Positions 7,744-15,446 of a stretch of DNA of 64,000 bases are shown in pieces. The first letter of the stretch is position 1, and each line of letters opens with the position of its first letter. The translations under genes and the position numbers were made by a program. Below the pieces are notes generated by a model, which did no database searches, was not told where the DNA came from, and saw only the letters and a program-made list of their open reading frames with translations. The DNA is from an uncultured Alphaproteobacteria bacterium (GTDB lineage: Bacteria; Pseudomonadota; Alphaproteobacteria; CAAGCB01; CAG-977), in the NCBI GenBank assembly GCA_934277945.1, contig CAKQWA010000009.1:1-64000 (forward strand), written 5' to 3'.

Positions 7744-8900
7744 TTCAGCACGTCTGCAAGGTCGGTTTTCTCCCACGGGAACGCGCCCTCTTTTTCGGGA
7801 ACGCGCCCGAAATGACCGTAGCGCGACGTCGGCAGATAAATCGGTCTGTTGAGTTTCAGATGCGTGCGGATGCCGCGCGGCGACAAATCCATCACTTCGG
7901 GCAAAATCGCCTCCAATTTTTCCTCGTCGACCTTGCAGGTGCCGTCCGTGTCCAGATACACGGCGAGCGGACGCGCCACGCCGATTGCGTACGCCAACTG
8001 AATGGTCGCCTTGTCCGCCAGTCCCGCCGCGACGATGTTTTTCGCCAGATACCGCGCCGCGTAAGCCGCCGAGCGATCGACTTTCGTCGGGTCTTTGCCC
8101 GAAAACGCGCCGCCGCCGTGAGCCACCGCCCCGCCGTAAGTGTCGACGATGATTTTGCGTCCCGTCAGCCCCGTGTCGCCGTCGGGTCCCCCGATGACAA
8201 AGCGTCCGGTCGGATTGACGTAGAATTTTTTGTCGTCGAGTTTCCAGCCGTCAGGCAGGACTTTGGAAACGACGCCGCGCACGGTTTCGCGGATTTCGTC
8301 ATAAGCCGCGTCGTCGGTGTGCTGCGTGGAAACGACGACCGTGTCGACGTCGACGGGCTTGCCGTTTTCATAGCGCAGAGTGACTTGGCTTTTCGCGTCG
8401 GGACGGAGCCATTTGACTTCGCCGGCGTGACGCATACGCGCCAGTTCCTTTAAGATGCCGTGGGCGTAGTACAGCGTTGCGGGCATATATTGCGCGTCGG
8501 GGTCTTCGTTCGTCGCATAGCCGAAAATGATGCCCTGATCGCCCGCGCCCTCCTCTTTCGTGTCGGACTCGTCGACGCCGCGCGCGATGTCGGAGGATTG
8601 CTTGTGCACATAGTTCTGCACCTCGACGGTCTGCCAGTCGAAGCCTTTTTGTTCATAACCGATGGAGCGGATGCACGCGCGCACCGTGTCTTCCATCATG
8701 CGACGGTCGACGGTGTCGGGCAGACGGGCTTCCCCGCAAATGATCACCCTGTCGGTCAGCGCCAGCGTTTCAATGGCGGAGCGGGCTTGCGGATCGTGCG
8801 TCAGGAACAGGTCGAGCAAAGAATCGGAAATGCTGTCGCACACTTTGTCGGGATGACCCTCCGACACGGATTCGCTGGTGAACAGATAGTTTTTTCTCAT
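7731..8900 (-). CDS. metK: S-adenosylmethionine synthetase
   Basis: 389 residues from the ATG at 8900, chosen for its AAGGAG 5 nt upstream; an in-frame upstream start would add 13 residues of leader sequence. The enzyme makes S-adenosylmethionine from methionine and ATP. Family motifs are present: SVSEGHPDK near the N-terminus, GAGDQGIIFGYA (about 118-129), and the GGGAFSGKDPTKVDRSAAY loop (about 261-279). It precedes trmB and follows an XRE regulator. A hairpin with a T-rich tail lies in its leader. Confidence 0.98.
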   Translation of the reverse strand: MRKNYLFTSESVSEGHPDKVCDSISDSLLDLFLTHDPQARSAIETLALTDRVIICGEARLPDTVDRRMMEDTVRACIRSIGYEQKGFDWQTVEVQNYVHKQSSDIARGVDESDTKEEGAGDQGIIFGYATNEDPDAQYMPATLYYAHGILKELARMRHAGEVKWLRPDAKSQVTLRYENGKPVDVDTVVVSTQHTDDAAYDEIRETVRGVVSKVLPDGWKLDDKKFYVNPTGRFVIGGPDGDTGLTGRKIIVDTYGGAVAHGGGAFSGKDPTKVDRSAAYAARYLAKNIVAAGLADKATIQLAYAIGVARPLAVYLDTDGTCKVDEEKLEAILPEVMDLSPRGIRTHLKLNRPIYLPTSRYGHFGRVPEKEGAFPWEKTDLADVLKARF

Positions 8901-8910
8901 AAAAACTCCT

Positions 8911-8947
8911 TGAAAAAGAAAACAGCCTTCGGGGTGCAAAGGCTGTT
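8911..8947 (-). terminator. Hairpin with T-rich tail upstream of metK
   Basis: AACAGCCTT (8921-8929) pairs perfectly with AAGGCTGTT (8939-8947), 9-nt loop, and on the minus strand the stem is followed by TTTTCTTTTT. It ends 11 nt before the metK start. Most simply it ends the XRE regulator transcript. A possible promoter (TTGACC, 17 bp, TACAAC) lies just upstream. I could not match it to a known SAM riboswitch. Confidence 0.6.
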
Positions 8948-8976
8948 GTAAACCAAAAGGGTTGAAAGGTCAAGAA

Positions 8977-9489
8977 TCAGTCTTGCCCCTCGTCGAAAAC
9001 GTCGTCGGACTCGTCGGCGAAAGAATCGTCGGCGGTGCGGGAGAGCGTTTTGACCAGTTCGAAGATTTTTTTGGCGACGGCGCGGTCGGGGATGCGGTAA
9101 TAGGCGCGCACCAGTTCCAGCGTTTCGCGCTTGCTCATCGGATCGTAGGTGAAGCTGACGGGTTCTTCCGCCAAGCCTTGAACGGTGGCGAGTTTACGGG
9201 GGCTTTTTTCGGCGACTTTCTCGTCCATTTCCTCAAAGAAAAAGCCGATAGGCACTTCCAGCACCTTGCTGATGTCGAACAGCCTGCTTGCGCCGATGCG
9301 GTTGAAGCCGCGTTCGTATTTCTGCACCTGCTGGAAAGTCAGCCCGATGGCCTCGCCCAATTTTTCCTGACTCATGCCCAACAGCGTGCGGCGCAATTTG
9401 ACGCGCGAACCGACGTGGACGTCGATCGGGTTCGGCGACCCGTCGGACGTTCTGCCGCGCGACGATTTTTTGCTTCTGTGCATAACCAT
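8977..9489 (-). CDS. XRE-family transcriptional regulator
   Basis: 170 residues with a Cro/C1-type helix-turn-helix at about 26-82 (GSRVKLRRTLLGMSQEKLGEAIGL start, QQVQKYERG recognition helix). The rest is acidic and unstructured-looking. Regulators of this type upstream of metK are widespread in alphaproteobacteria, where some control stress or surface traits; the target here is unknown. The ATG has AAAGGAG 8-9 nt upstream. The gene starts a minus-strand group and is divergent from the PAS gene across a 180-bp gap. Confidence 0.88.
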   Translation of the reverse strand: MVMHRSKKSSRGRTSDGSPNPIDVHVGSRVKLRRTLLGMSQEKLGEAIGLTFQQVQKYERGFNRIGASRLFDISKVLEVPIGFFFEEMDEKVAEKSPRKLATVQGLAEEPVSFTYDPMSKRETLELVRAYYRIPDRAVAKKIFELVKTLSRTADDSFADESDDVFDEGQD

Positions 9490-9669
9490 GACGAATTCTC
9501 CTTTTAAAAAGGTATTGTGAAGACAGGTTGCTTATAAGGTATAACAGGACAAAGCAAAAAGAAAGCGAAATGTCCGTTCTTCGACTATTTGGGGTAAAAA
9601 AGTCCGCCAAAAGTAAAAAAGCGCGTCTTTTTTCTTGGCGGCGCGCGAAAGTCGGACTATGTTCGATTT

Positions 9670-11355
9670 ATGTATTCAGATTGGGCGACGGACATTTTTT
9701 TCTATGTAAAAACGCTTGTGCGAAGCGATTCGTTCACGCTGGCGGCGATTTTTTTCGCCGGCGTGCTGGCGATGCTGTCGCCGTTTTTCGTCAAGAACGT
9801 CAAGCGCGCGAAAGCGGCGCGAAAGCGCGCGTCGTATCTGCAAGCGGCGTTGGAGTGCCAGCCGGACGGATTTTTTCTGTGGCTGTACGACGACGTCGGC
9901 TTTCTGTCGCGCACGCTCGCTTCGCCGCGATTGAGCGTCATGCTGAACCTGACGGGCGGCGCGGACGCGACGTTCAACGCGGTGTTGGAGCGGCTGAACA
10001 GACGGGACGCGGAAAATCTGACAAACGCCCTGCAAACCATGCGCTCGGACGGCGCGCCCTTTGATTTGAACGCCTCGGACGCGACCGGCGGGCAAAGTTT
10101 TCTGGTCAGCGGCTTTCGGGCTGTTCAGGACGGCGACAAGCCCCTGCTGGACATCGTGTGGGTGCGCGACGTGACGCAACTGCAAGCGCAAACGGCGACG
10201 CTGGCGAACGAAGCGCGGGCGTTGAACGAACGCGCGGAAGTGTTAAGGAACATCTTTGACTCGTTTCCGTTTCCCGTCTGGGTCAGGAACGAAAATCTGC
10301 GCCTGATTATGTGCAATCCGTTCTACGCGGCGGCGGTTCACGCGCAGAACGAAGACGACGCGCTGAAAGAATCGGCGGAACTCGTGTACGAAAAATCGCC
10401 GAAAGAGGCGCGGATTCTGGCGGCGGCGGCGCGCGCGGCGGGACGCGAGCACAAAACGCGCGAAGACGTCATCATCAACGGGCGGCGCAAACGCTTTGAA
10501 GTGTCCGAAATCCCGCTGAAAAAGCAAAACGGCTCCTTCCGGTCGCAAACGCTGGGCTTCGCGCGGGACGTCACGGCGTATCAGGAAATCGACGACGAAT
10601 TGCAACGCCACATCGCCGCGCACATCGGCGTGCTGGAACACCTGAAAACGCCGATTGCGGTGTTCGACGCGGAAATGCGCCTGACGTTCTACAACACGGC
10701 GTTCATCAACCTGTTCGACTTGGACGAGCAATGGCTGGACGCGTCGCCGACTTACGCGCACTTCATCGACGTTCTGCGCGACAAGCGCAAATTGCCGGAA
10801 AACCGCAATTTCAACACTTACAAAGCGCAGGAACTGCACTATTTTTCGACTCTGGTTTCCGCGCGCGAAGACACGCTCCACCTGCCGAACGGACTGACGC
10901 TTTTGCGCACCATGACGCCCCACCCTCTCGGCGGGTTGCTGATCGTATACGAAGACGTGACGGGACATCTGGCGCTGGAACGTTCGATGAACCTGCAAAA
11001 CGACACCCGCCGCGCGCTTTTGGACGCGATGAGCGAGGCGGCGTGCGTTTTTTCGCGCTCCTCCCGCTTGGCGTTCGTCAATAAAGCGTACGAAAAACTG
11101 TGGAACGTGCAGGCGGCGACTCTGGCGAAGGAAAAAACGACTCTGTCCGCCGTTCTGGAACGGCAAAGGGAGTTTTTCGACGATAAAACGGATTGGAAAC
11201 GCCTGAAAGAACTGATGTTCGGCGTTGTCAGCGCGCACGACGGCACGGTGTTTGAAATCACGCGCGCGGACGGGCAAGTCCTTGAATTTTCAGCGACAAT
11301 GCTTCCGGACGGCAGCATATTGACGCTGTACCGCGCGAAAGCGGCGCAGGATTGA
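9670..11355 (+). CDS. Membrane PAS-domain protein, DivL-like but without a kinase region
   Basis: 561 residues. One transmembrane segment lies near residues 20-42, followed by a basic stretch and at least three to four PAS-like domains (clear ones at about 195-310, 318-430 and 445-555; signature stretches such as IFDSFPFPVWVRNENLRL and LKTPIAVFDAEMRLTFYNTAF). It ends right after the last PAS domain: there is no histidine phosphoacceptor domain and no ATPase domain. From family knowledge, a PAS-rich membrane kinase (DivL-type) often lies upstream of tsaE in alphaproteobacteria, so this is probably its truncated relative. The ribosome site is weak. Confidence 0.75.
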   Translation: MYSDWATDIFFYVKTLVRSDSFTLAAIFFAGVLAMLSPFFVKNVKRAKAARKRASYLQAALECQPDGFFLWLYDDVGFLSRTLASPRLSVMLNLTGGADATFNAVLERLNRRDAENLTNALQTMRSDGAPFDLNASDATGGQSFLVSGFRAVQDGDKPLLDIVWVRDVTQLQAQTATLANEARALNERAEVLRNIFDSFPFPVWVRNENLRLIMCNPFYAAAVHAQNEDDALKESAELVYEKSPKEARILAAAARAAGREHKTREDVIINGRRKRFEVSEIPLKKQNGSFRSQTLGFARDVTAYQEIDDELQRHIAAHIGVLEHLKTPIAVFDAEMRLTFYNTAFINLFDLDEQWLDASPTYAHFIDVLRDKRKLPENRNFNTYKAQELHYFSTLVSAREDTLHLPNGLTLLRTMTPHPLGGLLIVYEDVTGHLALERSMNLQNDTRRALLDAMSEAACVFSRSSRLAFVNKAYEKLWNVQAATLAKEKTTLSAVLERQREFFDDKTDWKRLKELMFGVVSAHDGTVFEITRADGQVLEFSATMLPDGSILTLYRAKAAQD

Positions 11356-11508
11356 TATTGCGCGCGCGGCGAATTTTTCACATTTTTTGTCTATTTTTAG
11401 AAAAAATTTGCTTTTTCGGTTGCTTTTTTTCAGATATACTGTAAATAAGTAAAGCAAAAGATTTTTTCCGTGAACGAACGGAAAGCCCGCGACGAAAGGA
11501 CGGCTGAC

Positions 11509-12189
11509 ATGGAAAGACAAAGAATTGACATCCGGAACATTCCGGATTGGAGTTGGAAAAAACCGGCGGCTTCGGCGGCGACCGCGAACGCGGAAGACCA
11601 CGCGTACACGAACACCGTCGTGCAGGAAAAGGTGAACGAAGCCGTTTCCATGAAGCAGGAAATGCGCGAAGTGAAAATCGAGCGCGACGAAATGAAGTTT
11701 GAAAAGGAACGCAAGGGCGAGGAAAAAGCCGTCGAAATGGCGCAGGAAGCGTCGGGACGCGCGAACATCCGCCGCGAAGCGCGCATGATCGGCATGACCG
11801 AACGCGAAGCCAAAGCGATGTCCAGAAGCGTGAACGCCATGGACGCGCGCGAACAGGGCAACTTCAAGGTCAGAAAGAAAGAAAAGACCGCGCCGACAAA
11901 AATTTCGACCAAGAAACTGGTTTCCGAACTGCGCCGCGGCAGATCGCTGAACGCCGTCAAACGCGAACAGGAAGCGGGTCAAAAGGAAATGAAAAAGAAA
12001 ATCAACGTCGCGACGAAAAGCCTCGGCAAGAAACGCGCGCTGACCTCGAAACAGTTGGACGCCCTGCGCCGCGGCAAATCGCTGTCGGAACAGCGCGCCG
12101 CGCAAACGCCGCAAAAACGCGTCATCAAGAAGACCGCGAACCGCGAAATGCTGAACAGACGCTTGAAAGAAAAGGCGAACGGACGCTAA
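11509..12189 (+). CDS. Basic, helix-rich protein of unknown function
   Basis: 226 residues, very rich in Lys, Arg, Glu and Ala, with almost no hydrophobic core; probably a long helix or coiled coil over residues 40-120. The C-terminal half carries two copies of an LRRGxSL motif (about residues 147 and 191) spaced 44 residues apart. The ATG at 11509 has AAAGGA 9-10 nt upstream; a GTG at 11470 is in frame but lacks a ribosome site. High basic charge suggests nucleic-acid or membrane binding. No family recognised. It has its own terminator, so it is separate from the SNase-like gene. Confidence 0.7.
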   Translation: MERQRIDIRNIPDWSWKKPAASAATANAEDHAYTNTVVQEKVNEAVSMKQEMREVKIERDEMKFEKERKGEEKAVEMAQEASGRANIRREARMIGMTEREAKAMSRSVNAMDAREQGNFKVRKKEKTAPTKISTKKLVSELRRGRSLNAVKREQEAGQKEMKKKINVATKSLGKKRALTSKQLDALRRGKSLSEQRAAQTPQKRVIKKTANREMLNRRLKEKANGR

Positions 12190-12235
12190 TTCCGGCTTTT
12201 GAGCGCGCAAACGCACATTCGTCATTGATTTAATT

Positions 12236-12268
12236 AAAAACAACGGGTAAACTTATCCGTTGTTTTTT
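12236..12268 (+). terminator. Intrinsic terminator
   Basis: AAAAACAACGG pairs with CCGTTGTTTTT around a 10-nt loop, T run after the stem. It ends the transcript of the basic helix-rich protein, 19 bp before the SNase-like gene. Confidence 0.85.
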
Positions 12269-12287
12269 ATATCAAAAAGGCTGGGAT

Positions 12288-13235
12288 ATGTTTTTATTTC
12301 GCACGGTTCTGCTAGGCATGGGCTTGCTCGGGGCTTACGTCGGCTCTTTAAGTTTTCAGGAAGGAAGCGGGGTCGACATGGTCGTCGGTCTGGCGGGCAT
12401 CGGCGTTTCCCTGCTGTGCTTTTTCGTGTTGGCGAAAGCGTTGTGGCGCATTTTCGGGTGCATGATCACATTCATCATCGTGGCGGTCGTCGTCGGCGGA
12501 CTGTTTTACTTCATTTCGTCGTCGGGCGTCGCGGACAAACTGATGAACATCGGCAAAGGCGGCGAAACGCAACAGGTTGCGGCGCAGACGGAAGCGGTTG
12601 AAACGGCGGAAACGGACGGCGAGCGCAACGAAATTCAGGCTCTGCTGGACAAACTGCCCGAATTGATCGAAGCGGACGAAAAGGAACCGGCTCAACCCGA
12701 ACCCGAACAGCAGGGTCCGAAACAGATTCCCATTGTCGTCGGCAAAGTCACGCAGGTCGCGTCCGGCGATTTGTTCCGCGTCAACAACGTGTGGGTGCGC
12801 CTGTTCGGACTGGCGGCGCCGCACATCAACCAGACGTGCCAGAACAAAAGCAACCGCACCTATAATTGCGGGCGCATCGTGGCGCAGAAATTGAAAGAGA
12901 TTGTCGGCAACGACGAAATCACCTGCATCATTCAGGGCTTGGACATACAGGGCGCGGCGCTGTCGACCTGCACGATCATGCAGGATTACGACTTGGGCGT
13001 CGTTCTGGTCGAGGAAGGCTGGGCGGTCGCCCTGCGCAACATCACGCCGGTTTACATCCCGTACGAAGACGAGGCGCACGCCAAGAAAATCGGCTTGTGG
13101 GCGGGACAGTTTCAAGCGCCTTGGGACTGGATGGACAGACAGCAAAAGGACAAGGCGGCGGCGGCGAACGTGAAAGCGCCGAAGCCCGTCGTTGTCAAGA
13201 AAAAGTCCAAAAAAAGCATCTTCGACGTTTTTTGA
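12288..13235 (+). CDS. Membrane-anchored staphylococcal-nuclease-like protein, probably inactive
   Basis: 315 residues. Two hydrophobic segments (about 1-20 and 30-80, probably two or three membrane passes), an acidic linker (95-150), then a domain with the fold pattern of staphylococcal nuclease (about 150-295: VASGDLFRVNNVWVRLFGL, then WAVAL...EDEAHAKKIGLW). The active-site DTPE stretch reads AAPH and the arginine of the second motif is replaced, so nuclease activity is unlikely. Four Cys lie in the domain, as in a periplasmic protein. It precedes tsaE by 9 nt. Confidence 0.75.
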   Translation: MFLFRTVLLGMGLLGAYVGSLSFQEGSGVDMVVGLAGIGVSLLCFFVLAKALWRIFGCMITFIIVAVVVGGLFYFISSSGVADKLMNIGKGGETQQVAAQTEAVETAETDGERNEIQALLDKLPELIEADEKEPAQPEPEQQGPKQIPIVVGKVTQVASGDLFRVNNVWVRLFGLAAPHINQTCQNKSNRTYNCGRIVAQKLKEIVGNDEITCIIQGLDIQGAALSTCTIMQDYDLGVVLVEEGWAVALRNITPVYIPYEDEAHAKKIGLWAGQFQAPWDWMDRQQKDKAAAANVKAPKPVVVKKKSKKSIFDVF

Positions 13236-13244
13236 CATCCGGCA

Positions 13245-13730
13245 ATGAGAACAATTCACGCGAACGACGAAAACGCCGTTAAGGATTTGGCGGCGCAACT
13301 GGCGCAAATCAGCCGCGCGGGCGACGTCATCGCGCTGTACGGCGATTTGGGCGTCGGCAAAACGGTGTTCGCGCGCGCTTTTGTGCAGTCGCTCGCCCTG
13401 CCCGACGAAGACGTACCCAGCCCGACGTTCACGCTGGTGCAGATGTACGACGGCGAAAAAGCGGACGGAACGCCGCTCGCCGTGTACCATTTCGATCTGT
13501 ACCGGCTGAAAAATCCCGAAGAAATTTACGAAATCGGCTTTGAAGAAGCGCTGTCCGGCGGCGTTTCGCTGATAGAGTGGCCGCAAAAAGCGGGCGGCCT
13601 GCTTCCGAAAAACCGCTTGGAAATCCATATTGACGCGCCCGACGCGACGACAAAGCGCGTTCTGACCCTGATTCCGCACGGAAAACGCTACGAAACGGAG
13701 AAATTTTACCAATGTCCGACGACCGCCTGA
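13245..13730 (+). CDS. tsaE: tRNA threonylcarbamoyladenosine biosynthesis ATPase TsaE
   Basis: 161 residues, one P-loop domain. TsaE works with TsaB and TsaD to install t6A at position 37 of ANN-decoding tRNAs. The Walker A motif is GDLGVGKT at about 33-40; SPTFTLVQMY and HFDLYRL are the family segments that follow. It overlaps the next gene by 19 bp, which suggests coupled translation. Gene order tsaE–amgK–murU is common in alphaproteobacteria. Confidence 0.95.
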   Translation: MRTIHANDENAVKDLAAQLAQISRAGDVIALYGDLGVGKTVFARAFVQSLALPDEDVPSPTFTLVQMYDGEKADGTPLAVYHFDLYRLKNPEEIYEIGFEEALSGGVSLIEWPQKAGGLLPKNRLEIHIDAPDATTKRVLTLIPHGKRYETEKFYQCPTTA

Positions 13731-14734
13731 CACTTTTAAACGGATTTTTGAAACAAAACGGCTGGGACGACGCCGAACGCGGCTTGCTTGCGTCCGACGC
13801 GTCGTTCCGCCACTACGACCGTCTGAAAAGGGCGAACGGCGAAACCGCGGTGCTGATGGACGCGCCGCCTCCCATGGAAGACGTGCGCCCGTTCGTCAAC
13901 ATCGACTTGCACTTGGAAAAACTGGGCTTTTCCGCGCCGCACATCATGGCGCAGGACAAAGCGAACGGCTTTGTGCTGTTGGAGGATTTCGGCGACGACA
14001 CCTACACGCGCCTGCTGAAAAAAGGGGCGGACGAAACGGAATTGTACGCGCTGGCGACGGATTTTCTGGTCGCCCTGCACTCCCTGCCCGAAAAACAGGC
14101 TGTGCCGGCGGGTCTGCCGCTGTACAACGAAAATCCCCTGCGCAACGAAGTGATGCTGTTTCCGGACTGGTATATGCCGGCGGTTTTCGGCATGGAAACG
14201 GACAAGAAAGCGGCGGACGAATTCGTTTTGTTGTGGGAAGAACTGTTCGCGCTGACGTTTAAAGTGCCGCAAACGCTTGTTTTGCGCGACTACCACATCG
14301 ACAACCTGATGCGCCTTGAAGGCAGGGAAGGCGTCAAAGCGTGCGGTCTGCTCGATTTTCAGGACGCGTTGAACGGCGCGATCACCTACGACATTATGTC
14401 CCTGCTTGAAGACGCCAGACGCGACATTTCTCCCGAACTTTTCGTTGAAATGCAGACGCGCTACATCGACGGCATGGGGGAACATCTGGGGGACAAAGAG
14501 GACTTTCTGACCTCGTGGGCGGTGCTGGCGGCACAGCGGCACACCAAAGTGCTGGGCATTTTCGTGCGCTTGTGCGTGCGCGATAAAAAGCCCGTTTACC
14601 TGCAACACATTCCTCGTTTGTGGCGGTTGCTTGAAAACAGCCTGAACCACCCCGTCCTGCGCCGCCTGAAAGAATGGTTCGACGCGAACGTGCCCGAAGA
14701 ATACAGAAAGATACCGTCATGCGTGAAAGAATAA
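13712..14734 (+). CDS. amgK: Anomeric MurNAc/GlcNAc kinase AmgK (aminoglycoside phosphotransferase fold)
   Basis: 340 residues of the APH fold. The catalytic loop LRDYHIDNLM (about 192-201) and the metal-binding LLDFQDA (about 213-219) are intact. AmgK phosphorylates MurNAc at C1; with MurU it feeds UDP-MurNAc synthesis and bypasses MurA, giving intrinsic fosfomycin tolerance in other Gram-negatives. It overlaps both tsaE (19 bp) and the MurU gene (16 bp). The specific substrate is inferred from the pairing with MurU. Confidence 0.9.
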   Translation: MSDDRLTLLNGFLKQNGWDDAERGLLASDASFRHYDRLKRANGETAVLMDAPPPMEDVRPFVNIDLHLEKLGFSAPHIMAQDKANGFVLLEDFGDDTYTRLLKKGADETELYALATDFLVALHSLPEKQAVPAGLPLYNENPLRNEVMLFPDWYMPAVFGMETDKKAADEFVLLWEELFALTFKVPQTLVLRDYHIDNLMRLEGREGVKACGLLDFQDALNGAITYDIMSLLEDARRDISPELFVEMQTRYIDGMGEHLGDKEDFLTSWAVLAAQRHTKVLGIFVRLCVRDKKPVYLQHIPRLWRLLENSLNHPVLRRLKEWFDANVPEEYRKIPSCVKE

Positions 14735-15426
14735 AGGACGCGATGGTTTTGGCGGCGGGGCGCGGCACACGGATGCGCTCGCTGACGAACGAAACGCCGA
14801 AACCGATGATTCGGGTTTGCGGCAAACCGCTGATCGACTACGTTTTCGACCACTTGCACGCGCAGGGCGTTTCGCACATCGTCGTGAATTTGTGCTATCT
14901 GGGAGAAATGATCCGCGCGCATTGCCTGACGCGCACGGACGCACGCTTCGACTTTTCGACGGAAGAAGATGCGCTTGAAACGGGCGGCGGCGTGAAAAAA
15001 GCCCTGCCCCTGCTGAACGCGCCGTATTTTTTCGTGTCGAACAGCGATCCTTTGTGGACGAACGGCAAAGAGCGCGCGCTCGACCGCATGGAAAAAGCGT
15101 GGAATCCCGACACCATGGACGCACTTCTTTTGCTTGTGCCGAAAGACAGGGCGTACGGTCACGACGGCACGGGAGATTACTTCGTCGTCGACGGCAAACC
15201 CGTGCGCAAGCAAAATCCGCAGGACGAAGCGCCGTACATTTTCGCCGGAGTCCAGATTTTGAAAACGTCCCTGTTCGACGATTCCCCCGACGGCAAATTC
15301 CGCCTGGTGCCGCTGTACGACAAGGCGCAGGCGGCGGAACGGCTGGCGTGCGTCGTCCACGACGGCGAATGGTTTCACGTCGGCACGCCGGAAGCACTGC
15401 AATCGGCGCAGGAAAAATTGTCATAA
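14719..15426 (+). CDS. murU: MurNAc-1-phosphate uridylyltransferase MurU
   Basis: 235 residues from the ATG at 14719, which overlaps amgK by 16 bp. The N-terminal nucleotidyltransferase signature is intact (VLAAGRGTRMRSLT, then KPMI). MurU joins MurNAc-1-phosphate to UTP, producing UDP-MurNAc in cell-wall recycling. An upstream in-frame codon at 14674 would add 15 residues that do not fit the family start. Confidence 0.9.
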   Translation: MRERIKDAMVLAAGRGTRMRSLTNETPKPMIRVCGKPLIDYVFDHLHAQGVSHIVVNLCYLGEMIRAHCLTRTDARFDFSTEEDALETGGGVKKALPLLNAPYFFVSNSDPLWTNGKERALDRMEKAWNPDTMDALLLLVPKDRAYGHDGTGDYFVVDGKPVRKQNPQDEAPYIFAGVQILKTSLFDDSPDGKFRLVPLYDKAQAAERLACVVHDGEWFHVGTPEALQSAQEKLS

Positions 15427-15446
15427 CGGCGCGCGGCACGGAACGC

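Noticed and set aside
8911..8980. SAM riboswitch (SAM-II or SAM/SAH type) before metK
   Set aside because: The leader has a terminator-like hairpin but I could not lay the known pseudoknot consensus on it.
9601..9640. Weak hairpin AAAAAAG/CTTTTTT upstream of the PAS gene
   Set aside because: Only A-T pairs around a 5-nt loop; too unstable to call a terminator.
15054..15446. Extended N-terminus of AddB (131 extra codons)
   Set aside because: It runs through murU in another frame; the family start is at 15447.
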